64,000 nucleotides of DNA, taken from the NCBI RefSeq assembly GCF_000766795.1, contig NZ_JPDS01000003.1:558001-622000 (forward strand). Reading direction: 5' to 3'. Below, piece by piece: positions 56,478 to 64,000 of the stretch; position 1 is the stretch's first letter; every line of letters begins with the position of its first letter. The notes under the pieces are model-generated. The model was not told where the DNA came from. It did no database searches and worked only from the letters and a program-made list of their open reading frames with translations. The stretch comes from Polaribacter sp. Hel1_85. Its GTDB lineage: Bacteria; Bacteroidota; Bacteroidia; Flavobacteriales; Flavobacteriaceae. The position numbers and the translations under genes were made by a program.

Positions 56478-57539
56478 TTATTGAAGTCGAATTCCATCCA
56501 GACAAAATGTAGTTGGGTAGATCATTTTTCCCTGATCATCAACATAAGAAGACGCCATTTTGAATAATACTTTATCTACCTCGCCTAAAGGAGTTAAATC
56601 TACTTTTCTCCAATCGTTTAAAATAAAACTATAAGTAGGATTTTCTGGATCAACATCTGTTCTTACAGCTAAATAAAATTCTACATTTCCCGTAGTACTT
56701 CCATCTAAATATCCTTCAATAATTAATTTTACATAGCCAGTATTAAAAGCATCATAAGCATCGTCATAAGTATCGTCATAAGCATCTTCAGCTTCTGTTT
56801 CTGTACCTCCTGCATCTAAAACGGCTTGTTTAGCAATCTCTCCTGCTGCTCTCCCAGCCTCACGTTTAGCCAGTTCTCCGTGACCTCTTAATGATACTGC
56901 TTGCACACTATTAGGTGCAGGCAAATTAAATGCACTATACAAATCAATACTTGGATTTGCTATTTGGTGGTTTTGTATTGCTTCACCACTAAATAAATAT
57001 GCTTGCGTTTCAAAATCAGATGTACCAGAATAGATAGACCCAAAATTAGATAGAAGATAATTGTAAGATGTATTTGCTAGTAAAACATGCTCTACAATAC
57101 CAGGTTGTGCTAATGTAAAATAAGCATTATCTCCTGTTGTATTTCCCACAAGATAATTTTCTGTTCTATTTACCTCGTCTGTATAAACACTAAAAGCTGT
57201 TGAATCTATGGCTTGTTGTGTCTCACTAGCTGTAAGTCCATTTGCTGGAGCAAAATCTCTACTTAAACTCCAAGGATAAGAACGGAAGTTTTTATTAGAT
57301 AAAGCAAAACCACTAAAAGTGCCATTACCTGTATTTGATACATTTACTGTAACTACACCAGACTCATCATCTCCAACATTAAATGGAGCATCGTAAATTT
57401 CATACGAAAATCGGTCTAATGTTAATTCATTAAAGGTAATATCATTAGGGTATGGTATTTTAACCTCTAATTCATCATCGCAAGCATTAAACAAAGCTAT
57501 ACAAGCTATTGCAACGATATATTTTGGAATAAATTTCAT
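56478..57539 (-). CDS. DUF4465 family surface lipoprotein
   Basis: Lipoprotein (C20 in ALFNAC) of 353 residues. The core pattern FSGFALSN...VKLIIEGYLDGSTTGNVEFYLA...NDWRKVDLTPLGEVDKVLFKMASS...TFCLDGIRL matches DUF4465, a beta-sandwich family. I know of it beside TonB/SusC receptors in Bacteroidota, and it is thought to bind substrate at the surface. An Ala- and Asp/Tyr-rich block (about 217-269), coded in part by a 12-bp tandem repeat (56742-56789), interrupts the family pattern. It lies 14 bp downstream of susD in the same operon. Confidence 0.82.
   Translation of the reverse strand: MKFIPKYIVAIACIALFNACDDELEVKIPYPNDITFNELTLDRFSYEIYDAPFNVGDDESGVVTVNVSNTGNGTFSGFALSNKNFRSYPWSLSRDFAPANGLTASETQQAIDSTAFSVYTDEVNRTENYLVGNTTGDNAYFTLAQPGIVEHVLLANTSYNYLLSNFGSIYSGTSDFETQAYLFSGEAIQNHQIANPSIDLYSAFNLPAPNSVQAVSLRGHGELAKREAGRAAGEIAKQAVLDAGGTETEAEDAYDDTYDDAYDAFNTGYVKLIIEGYLDGSTTGNVEFYLAVRTDVDPENPTYSFILNDWRKVDLTPLGEVDKVLFKMASSYVDDQGKMIYPTTFCLDGIRLQ
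56742..56789. repeat. 12-bp tandem repeat in the DUF4465 gene
   Basis: About four imperfect copies of a 12-bp unit (ATCGTCATAAGC on the plus strand), coding repeated DAYD/DTYD peptides at residues 251-266. In-frame and likely variable in length between strains. Confidence 0.65.
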
Positions 57540-57553
57540 AAATATAAATTAAA

Positions 57554-59053
57554 TTATTGTAAATCAGTATTTTGCTCTATTAGCTTATTGTATTGCATTT
57601 CAACATTAGGAATAGGGTAGCATAAGTGATTTTCATCAATAGGTTCTCCTTTAATAGATTCCATCCAAAGCTTTCCAGAACTATCTTTAAATCGTAAAGA
57701 CGCAAAATATTCACTTCCGTTTTCTACAAAAGTTTCAAAAAAGTATTCTTTAAATATAGCATCCATCAATCCTTCTTGAGTTGTAGGGTTTATGCTATTT
57801 AAAACAGGATTTGTTCTTTTAGAACGCATCTCATTAATTGGAGCAATGGCATCTGAAATAGAAGCTCCAGTTCTTGCTAGTAACTCAGCTTTTAAAATAT
57901 ATAATTCTGGATACCTAAAGAAATACGTGTTATATTTAAGGTCTTGTGGACTAGCATTTTGCCCAGCATACTGACCCAACCTTGCTACCTTAGTAAAGGT
58001 AAATCTTGAGTCTGTATCCCACGCTATAGGAGCTCTAGCTTCACCTGTAACAATATCCCAACGTGGATCACCTTCAAACCAAGCCAAGCCAAAATTTAGT
58101 CCTGCATCTCGACTAGCATACCATGCAAGTGGTAAACGATTACCATAAGTCATAACCATTGTAAATGAATATGTATAACTAATGTTGTAAATTCTATCTC
58201 CATTATCAGATACATAACTACAAAATAAGTTTTCTTCAGAATCCCAAGAATCTTCATAAACCTTAGCTAAATCTCCTTGCATAGAAAAACCTGGAATACT
58301 TGTTTTCAACACTTCATTTATCAAGTTAAGCGCCTCATTTAGATTGGCTGTTCCATCATTATATCCATTTCTATAAAGTATTATTTTAGCTTTTAAAACT
58401 TTTGCAAATTCTTTAGACACATATCTATTATCTGTAAAACTTCCTAAATATTCAATAGCAAAATCAAGATCTTCATAGATTTTCTCATAACTTTCTCCTA
58501 CATTAAGTCGTCCTATTTCAATATCATCTATAGTAATTGCTTTATCACGAAATATTATACCATTAGGGTTATTATCGTCACTAGACCACCAATGTCCATA
58601 ATTCCAAAAAACAAAAATATTTGCAAATGCTCTTAAACATCTTGCTTCAGCCTCTAACATATTCTTTTCATCAAGGTCAATTTGTTCACTAGTCAATTTA
58701 TGAATATTGCTTATCGCAAAATTTGCCGTATTTAAGGTTTCATAATAAGCTAACCATCTGTTTGGAATATTTGAAGTTGTCTCATTAGATTGAGAATATT
58801 CCATCTTATAATCAGCACTAGACCATTTGACGAATCCTGCTTTAGAAGCCAAAGAAACAAAAAGCTTTCCAGAAAAATTATCTGAGTTTACTATGGTTTC
58901 GTATACTCCATTAACAGCAGCACGAGCATCAATTTCATTTTCAATTGCGTTTTTCTCATTTAAAGAATAGGTAGGTGTTAAATCTAAATTACTTTCACAA
59001 GAAATAACTCCGAGACTTATAATAATTAACGTGATGTAAAATATTTTCTTCAT
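57554..59053 (-). CDS. SusD/RagB-family substrate-binding lipoprotein
   Basis: Outer-surface lipoprotein of 499 residues that caps a SusC channel and binds the nutrient. Lipobox cysteine in LGVISCE (C19). The N-terminal SusD-like part has DARAAVNGVYETI and EARCLRAFANIFVFWNYG; the C-terminal RagB/SusD domain holds YNTYFFRYPELYILKAELLAR and the terminal CYPIPNVEMQYNKLIEQN. Paired with the susC gene 14 bp upstream. The sequence does not reveal whether it binds peptide, sugar or another ligand. The accompanying proteases and redox proteins favour a peptide-type nutrient over a polysaccharide, as no glycoside hydrolase is present. Confidence 0.93.
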   Translation of the reverse strand: MKKIFYITLIIISLGVISCESNLDLTPTYSLNEKNAIENEIDARAAVNGVYETIVNSDNFSGKLFVSLASKAGFVKWSSADYKMEYSQSNETTSNIPNRWLAYYETLNTANFAISNIHKLTSEQIDLDEKNMLEAEARCLRAFANIFVFWNYGHWWSSDDNNPNGIIFRDKAITIDDIEIGRLNVGESYEKIYEDLDFAIEYLGSFTDNRYVSKEFAKVLKAKIILYRNGYNDGTANLNEALNLINEVLKTSIPGFSMQGDLAKVYEDSWDSEENLFCSYVSDNGDRIYNISYTYSFTMVMTYGNRLPLAWYASRDAGLNFGLAWFEGDPRWDIVTGEARAPIAWDTDSRFTFTKVARLGQYAGQNASPQDLKYNTYFFRYPELYILKAELLARTGASISDAIAPINEMRSKRTNPVLNSINPTTQEGLMDAIFKEYFFETFVENGSEYFASLRFKDSSGKLWMESIKGEPIDENHLCYPIPNVEMQYNKLIEQNTDLQ

Positions 59054-59067
59054 GTGTTGTACTTTTT

Positions 59068-62000
59068 TTATTGTATTTTAAATTTAACTCCAAGACTATA
59101 AACTTGAGCAGATGGATATCTACTAGAATCAATTGACATACCAGAGCCAATAGCTGTACTAGACCAATTTCCCTGAGGATCAAACCCTGGATACTTTGTA
59201 ATTGTAAATAAATTTGTACCCTGTAACGTTAACTCTATACCATTTAATGCTGAATTAGAAAACATATAACTAGGCAACCTATAGCTAATATTTAGAGCAT
59301 TTAAGCGCACATAAGAAGCATCCTTTAAATAGAAATCAGAAAACTTATTATTAGACCCAACTCCTCCCGGAGCCATTCTTGGGTAAAGCGCATCATACGG
59401 ATTGTTTAAAATTGTACTTTGTCCTGCAATTAGATTACTTTGGTTATAATTTCGTGTATTAACAACATCAGTATATGGCATACTCCAAAATCTCTTATGT
59501 CCATAAGCATAAGTAAACGTTGTATTTAATCTAAAGCCTTTGTATTGATAAGTTAGACCAAAACCTCCAAAACCTAAAGGAGTTGAACTACCTATATTTA
59601 CTCGATCATCATTGGTTATTCTTCCATCTCCATCTTGATCAATAAAAATAAGGTCTCCAGTTGTTTCTGTAGAAGTATTTAAATATGTTGTTTGTCCAGT
59701 AGACGCAGAATTATCTACAATACCATACTTATCTTCTGCATTTACATAAAATCGACCAGCTGTTTCTAATCCATACCATTGACCAATCTCTCCTCCTTCC
59801 ACCAACCTAATATATGGTGTGGTACTTCCAGGATAATATATCTCATCTAGTGAGCCATTAATTTTTGTTACTTTGGTTATATTTTTAGAAAAATTAAAAT
59901 CAAAAGTTAATCGATGATCTGTTGATTGAATGATGTTGTATTTAATATCAAATTCAAAACCTTTATTACTTATTGTTGCTACGTTAGATGTAACATTCTT
60001 AAATGAGGAACTCCAAGCTATAGGTCTGTCATAAATTAAATCCTTACTTTTCTTTTCATATATACCAACAGAACCAGAGATTCGATGATCTAATAGTCCA
60101 AAATCTAAGCCTAAATCAAACATTTGCGTTTGTTCCCAACCTAAATTTGGGTTTCCAATGGTAGATGGTGATAACGCAGGGCTATCATTATAAACTGTAG
60201 AATCTATTATGGTTATCCAATCAAAATTTCCAAGATTTTGAGACCCCGTTACACCTAAAGATGCTCTAAATTTTAAATATGAAATATATTTTATAACTAG
60301 TTTCGATTTCATAAAATTTTCCTCTGAAATTAACCATGCTACAGCTCCCGAAGGGAAAACCCCAAAACGATTGTCTTCACCAAAACGAGAAGAACCATCA
60401 CGACGAACTGTTCCAGAAATAATATAACGGTCATCATATTTATAATGAACACGAGCAAATTGAGAAATCAACGCGTTCTCAGTTTTAGTCTCATCTACAT
60501 CAGTAATTTCTACTGCCGATCCAAAATTATTAAGAAGATCATCATCAGGAAAATCTTGGCCTTTTATATAATAATAACTTCTATTACTTCCCTCTGTAGA
60601 ATATCCAGCTAAAACTTTAATATTGTGTTTATTGTTTATTAATTTAGAGTAAGACAACGTACTTTCCATTACCTCAAACGATCTTTTAGTACTAGACCAA
60701 GTTCTATTATTAAAAGCATTATTGTCGCTACTACCCAATCGGTTATATCTTAATGACTCAGCATCTGAGTAATTACTTGTAAATGAGCTTCTTAATCTTA
60801 GGTTTTCCAATATTTTATAATCCAAATAAGCAGTTCCATTAAATGTAACCCCTTTTCCTGTATTTGTATTTTCTAGAGTAGTATAAGGGTTCTCTGTATA
60901 TATATCTTGTGTATAAATGGAGCCATCTGGATTAAATGGAGGAAGGTCTGGACGTGTATATTTCAAAGATGTTAACATACCATCCTTATCGTCAGCAGTA
61001 CGTGTACTGGCATTTAAGTTTAATCCAAATGTAATTTTATCACTAATTTTTGTATCAAAATTAAGACGACCACCGAATAGCTCACTTTGTCCAGATTTAA
61101 TAATTCCCTCTCTATCGTTATAATTGAACGATACAAAGTATGTATTTTCCTCTGATCCTCCACGAATAGAAAAATTATGTTGAACTACTAATGGGTTTTG
61201 TGTCATTTCATCTTGCCAATTGGTATTGGAATCATAAAAAGCATCCGATAACACTTTCAAATCAGAGGCATCATATTCACTAGTATTTAAATTAAAAAAA
61301 GCATTTTCATCTAAAAACGTTTCGGTATATGTATTAAAACTTCCATTACTAATAACCGACTCTCTACTGGCTGCTATGGTGAAATGTTTATACGCATCAG
61401 TATTAAATAATTGATAATCGTTAAAATCCATAGCAGTAAGCCCTACACGTGTTGATATTTCAAGCATCGGTTTCATATTATGTTTACCTCTTTTTGTTGT
61501 CACAAGCACCACTCCATTGGCAGCTCTAGACCCATAAACAGCTGTTGCTGATGCATCTTTTAATATATCAATACTTTTAACATCGTCAAGATTTAAATTA
61601 TATAAGGTATTAGCAATATTACCAGAAGTTGTCGCCGAATATTGTGGTACACCATCAATAACCCACAAAGGTTGGTTGTCACCTGAGAGTGATGATTGTC
61701 CTCTAATAATTACACTTATTGGAGATGTTGGTGAAGCTGATTGAACCTGAACACTCACCCCTGCTGCTTTACCTTGAAGTAAACTTTCAACAGTGGCTTC
61801 CATTGGCGCATTTTCAATATCCTTAGCTGTTACCCTAGAAATTACACCAGTAGCATCTTTTATTTTAGAAGTACCATATCCAATCACAACCACCTCATCT
61901 AAATTATCAAGGTTTGGAATCATTTTTATATTAACAACATCTTTAGAACCAATTACTGCCTCAATAGTTTCAAATCCCATATAACTAAAAACTAACACGG

Positions 62001-62553
62001 AATCTTCATTACCATTAACCAAAGTGATTGTAAATTTACCATCAAAATCTGTAAATACTCCCTTTTTTGTATTTTTTACCAACACAGCTACACTAGGTAA
62101 TGGCTCACCTCTTTCATCTACCACAGTACCTCTTATACTTTTTTGTAATACTTTAGTCTCTTCTATTATCAGCTCTTTTCTAGAAGCTTTCTTTTTAATA
62201 ACAATAGTATTTTTCTTCGAAAATTCATAAACAAATGCTCCTTTTGACAAGCTCATCTCCAAAAGTTTGTTTACTTTGAGTATTCCTTTTTTCAATGAAA
62301 TTTTTGGATAATTTTCAAACAAATTTGCACGATAAATAAAGGTGTAATCTGTTTGCCCTTTGATTAACTGAAATACTTCGTCAACTGAAATAATCTGATT
62401 GGCTTTAATTTCAATTTTGGCATTTTGGGAGAATCCATTTTTTGGAGTTAAACTAAAGACAGACATCGCAAAAAGAAAAATAAATGTTTTCATGATAATC
62501 GTTAAAAACCTTCTCTTCGAAAAGAGAAGTGGATTAGTAATGTTTTTTTTCAT
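59068..62553 (-). CDS. SusC/RagA TonB-linked outer-membrane channel with STN domain
   Basis: TonB-dependent transporter of about 1161 residues. After the signal sequence comes an STN (secretin/TonB short N-terminal) domain (IEIKANQIISVDEVFQLIKGQTDYTFIYR). A carboxypeptidase regulatory-like domain follows (SIRGTVVDERGEPLPSVAV), then the TonB box region EVVVIGYG and a plug with SLLQGKAAGVSVQ, IIRGQSSLSGDNQPLWVIDGVP and DASATAVYGSRAANGVVLVTTKRG. The large barrel ends VYSLGVKFKIQ. The STN domain fits control by the adjacent FecR. I choose ATG 62553 (MKKNITNPLL); the longer frame begins at TTG. Downstream susD is 14 bp away. Confidence 0.93.
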   Translation of the reverse strand: MKKNITNPLLFSKRRFLTIIMKTFIFLFAMSVFSLTPKNGFSQNAKIEIKANQIISVDEVFQLIKGQTDYTFIYRANLFENYPKISLKKGILKVNKLLEMSLSKGAFVYEFSKKNTIVIKKKASRKELIIEETKVLQKSIRGTVVDERGEPLPSVAVLVKNTKKGVFTDFDGKFTITLVNGNEDSVLVFSYMGFETIEAVIGSKDVVNIKMIPNLDNLDEVVVIGYGTSKIKDATGVISRVTAKDIENAPMEATVESLLQGKAAGVSVQVQSASPTSPISVIIRGQSSLSGDNQPLWVIDGVPQYSATTSGNIANTLYNLNLDDVKSIDILKDASATAVYGSRAANGVVLVTTKRGKHNMKPMLEISTRVGLTAMDFNDYQLFNTDAYKHFTIAASRESVISNGSFNTYTETFLDENAFFNLNTSEYDASDLKVLSDAFYDSNTNWQDEMTQNPLVVQHNFSIRGGSEENTYFVSFNYNDREGIIKSGQSELFGGRLNFDTKISDKITFGLNLNASTRTADDKDGMLTSLKYTRPDLPPFNPDGSIYTQDIYTENPYTTLENTNTGKGVTFNGTAYLDYKILENLRLRSSFTSNYSDAESLRYNRLGSSDNNAFNNRTWSSTKRSFEVMESTLSYSKLINNKHNIKVLAGYSTEGSNRSYYYIKGQDFPDDDLLNNFGSAVEITDVDETKTENALISQFARVHYKYDDRYIISGTVRRDGSSRFGEDNRFGVFPSGAVAWLISEENFMKSKLVIKYISYLKFRASLGVTGSQNLGNFDWITIIDSTVYNDSPALSPSTIGNPNLGWEQTQMFDLGLDFGLLDHRISGSVGIYEKKSKDLIYDRPIAWSSSFKNVTSNVATISNKGFEFDIKYNIIQSTDHRLTFDFNFSKNITKVTKINGSLDEIYYPGSTTPYIRLVEGGEIGQWYGLETAGRFYVNAEDKYGIVDNSASTGQTTYLNTSTETTGDLIFIDQDGDGRITNDDRVNIGSSTPLGFGGFGLTYQYKGFRLNTTFTYAYGHKRFWSMPYTDVVNTRNYNQSNLIAGQSTILNNPYDALYPRMAPGGVGSNNKFSDFYLKDASYVRLNALNISYRLPSYMFSNSALNGIELTLQGTNLFTITKYPGFDPQGNWSSTAIGSGMSIDSSRYPSAQVYSLGVKFKIQ

Positions 62554-62586
62554 AAATTTACATATTGGTTTATTAATCAATTCTTC

Positions 62587-62625
62587 AGGGATATTACTGG
62601 CGGTGAGATGTTTAGTTATATCCCT
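62587..62625. promoter_or_regulatory. Hairpin between fecR and susC
   Basis: Perfect 8-bp stem AGGGATAT/ATATCCCT (62587-62594 with 62618-62625) with a 23-nt loop, just upstream of susC. On the plus strand it is followed by T7. In the direction of the operon no T run follows, so a terminator of minus-strand transcripts is unlikely. Confidence 0.45.
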
Positions 62626-62629
62626 TTTT

Positions 62630-63781
62630 TTATTCTATTATTATATATCTATTATCAATTGTATAATTCATATTATTCGTGTTTTGTATAATTTCAAGTA
62701 TATATTCTAAAGACTGGTTTTTACTTATAACTCCCGTAAAACCAATATCTTCCATTTCTTCATTTTTTATTAGAATATCAACGTCATACCATCTTGACAA
62801 AACCTTCATTATTTCTTTTAACGATTTATTTGTAAAACTGAATTCACCATTACGCCAAGAAATAAACTCTTCTACCTCTACTGTAGAAATTTCAAAATCT
62901 TTTTTTGCTTCAGATAGCTTGGCTTGTTGTCCTGGCTTTAATATATTTTTGTTAATAGTATTACTGACCAACACACTTCCTTCAACCAAAGTGGTAACAA
63001 TTTCAGTTTCGTCTCTATAAGCTTTTACATTAAACATTGTTCCTAACACAGTAATGTCCTGTTCGTTCGTTTTTAAAACAAAGGCATCTCCATAATGTTT
63101 TGTGCTTTTTGACACTTCAAGATATGCCTCTCCGTAGACCAACTCTATTTCTCTTGGGTTACCTTTAATAAAATTCACAGGATATTTTAGTTGTGATTCT
63201 GAGTTTAACCAAACTTCTGTACCATCAGATAATTTTACATGATATTGCCCTCCTCTTGGTACGGTTAAATAGTTAAATTCTAATTCTCTATTGCCATTTT
63301 CTGCAATTTCATATATAATTTCCTTTCCGTTTCCATTCACGCTTTTACTTTGATAGACATTTGTACTATCTAATAATACTGTAGAACCGTTTGAAAGTGT
63401 CAATACTGCTTTATCAGTACCTGTTTCGATTTTGGTACTTACTAATACTGGTTCATTATTTCGTATATCAATTTTATTATATATAAATGTTAATGAAATA
63501 ATTAAGGCAATAGACGCTGCCACGGTATATTTAAAAATAGCTTTTTTATAAAGTGGAATCACTTTTACAGTATTCTCTTCTTGGATTGATTCCAAAATAT
63601 TAAGAAGCATTTTATTTTTTATCACATTTTCTGAACCTAACTCCTCAACCCATTCGTGTGATTCTTGAAAGCTTTCATAATAATTCACAAGCTTTTTAGC
63701 TTCTTCAATCGTAATTCTTCCATCGAGATATTTTTCAATCAGTGCTTGAAAATCTTGATTCATATTGTGACTGTCTTTCAT
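62630..63781 (-). CDS. FecR-type anti-sigma factor
   Basis: Inner-membrane regulator of 383 residues that senses an STN-bearing receptor and controls an ECF sigma factor. Cytoplasmic N-terminal part (LIEKYLDGRITIEEAKKLVNYY), one membrane segment near 82-102 (FKYTVAASIALIISLTFIY), periplasmic FecR domain (LTVPRGGQYHVKLSDGTEVWLNSESQLKYPV, EVYLEVSKS-like, FVLKTNEQDITVLGTMFNVKAY) and C-terminal DUF4974 (SLEYILEIIQNTNNMNYTID). The start may be ATG 63781 or 63763. The sigma factor gene is not in the window and is expected just to the right. It implies surface-signalled induction of susCD by its ligand. Confidence 0.92.
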   Translation of the reverse strand: MKDSHNMNQDFQALIEKYLDGRITIEEAKKLVNYYESFQESHEWVEELGSENVIKNKMLLNILESIQEENTVKVIPLYKKAIFKYTVAASIALIISLTFIYNKIDIRNNEPVLVSTKIETGTDKAVLTLSNGSTVLLDSTNVYQSKSVNGNGKEIIYEIAENGNRELEFNYLTVPRGGQYHVKLSDGTEVWLNSESQLKYPVNFIKGNPREIELVYGEAYLEVSKSTKHYGDAFVLKTNEQDITVLGTMFNVKAYRDETEIVTTLVEGSVLVSNTINKNILKPGQQAKLSEAKKDFEISTVEVEEFISWRNGEFSFTNKSLKEIMKVLSRWYDVDILIKNEEMEDIGFTGVISKNQSLEYILEIIQNTNNMNYTIDNRYIIIE

Positions 63782-64000
63782 AAATTCTAGTAATGCATTA
63801 AGTATATATTAAGTAAGTGTTTAAAAAGACGCTTACCCCCTAAAAAAAAATCAACTATCTTCTCTTTTCTCCGATAAAAATATCATAAAATTTAAAAAAT
63901 GATTCATCTGAATGAACAAATCGACCTAAACAATGCATAAAATACAATATTATTTTACTGTAAAACAGCCATAAAAATTTAAAAATTCAGAAAAAGAGCT
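63782..64000. other. Gene-free right edge upstream of fecR
   Basis: No reading frame is seen in 219 nt. On the minus strand, TTAGGGGGTAAGCGTCTTTT (63842-63823) stands out in AT-rich DNA and may belong to the leader or promoter of fecR. An ECF sigma gene may lie beyond the edge. Confidence 0.4.

Overview
The window is chromosomal DNA of a member of the Bacteroidota, most likely a Flavobacteriaceae species; Polaribacter- or Tenacibaculum-like is my inference from gene content only. It is strongly AT-rich. It carries SusC/SusD pairs, a type IX secretion sorting domain, an OmpA with thrombospondin type 3 repeats, and promoters of the Bacteroidota type (-7 TAnnTTTG, -33 TTTG, 19-nt spacer). I saw no rRNA, tRNA, CRISPR array, prophage or insertion sequence.

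Layout. 1-5000: the F1 genes atpD-atpC, an OmpA-type protein and kbl. 5000-12700: an AddA-like helicase-nuclease, then a metal locus (ZIP transporter, DtxR/MntR regulator, divergent TonB receptor) whose divergent promoters share a palindromic operator, then a barrel-only OmpA relative. 12800-19550: mfd, a membrane-anchored MutS-like ATPase, a ThiF/MoeB-rhodanese fusion and a SemiSWEET transporter. 19550-22911: leuS with a DUF559 nuclease-like domain inserted in the editing domain. 23000-28450: a small porin, then rimP-nusA-infB behind a leader with a terminator-like hairpin. 28600-31130: a universal stress protein and a non-phosphorylating GapN-type dehydrogenase. 31300-40850: branched-chain amino acid genes, transcribed leuA-leuB, then leader peptide and attenuator, then ilvD-ilvB-ilvN-ilvC-ilvA. 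40980-47740: an unknown helical protein, then a thr leader peptide and thrA-thrB-thrC. 48000-63781: an accessory locus on the minus strand with fecR-susC-susD-DUF4465-tlpA, then dsbD, a trypsin-like lipoprotein, a class V PLP enzyme and a T9SS-secreted subtilase.

How the genes work together. The Thr, Ile, Val and Leu genes form one block: thrABC makes Thr, ilvA turns Thr into 2-oxobutanoate, ilvBNCD make Ile and Val, and leuAB branch off to Leu. leuCD are absent here. Both the thr and the ilv operon begin with short reading frames packed with the relevant codons. The ilv leader also has a textbook terminator/antiterminator pair. This region is the best-supported regulatory novelty in the window.

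The other main points of interest are: (1) leuS interrupted in frame by a degenerate DUF559 domain, next to a REP-like palindrome that also occurs between thrB and thrC; (2) three families of palindromic intergenic repeats placed inside operons or between convergent genes; (3) the SusCD locus combining two secreted proteases with thiol-redox proteins and a desulfurase-like PLP enzyme, which suggests uptake of peptides or sulfur compounds. Its substrate cannot be read from sequence.
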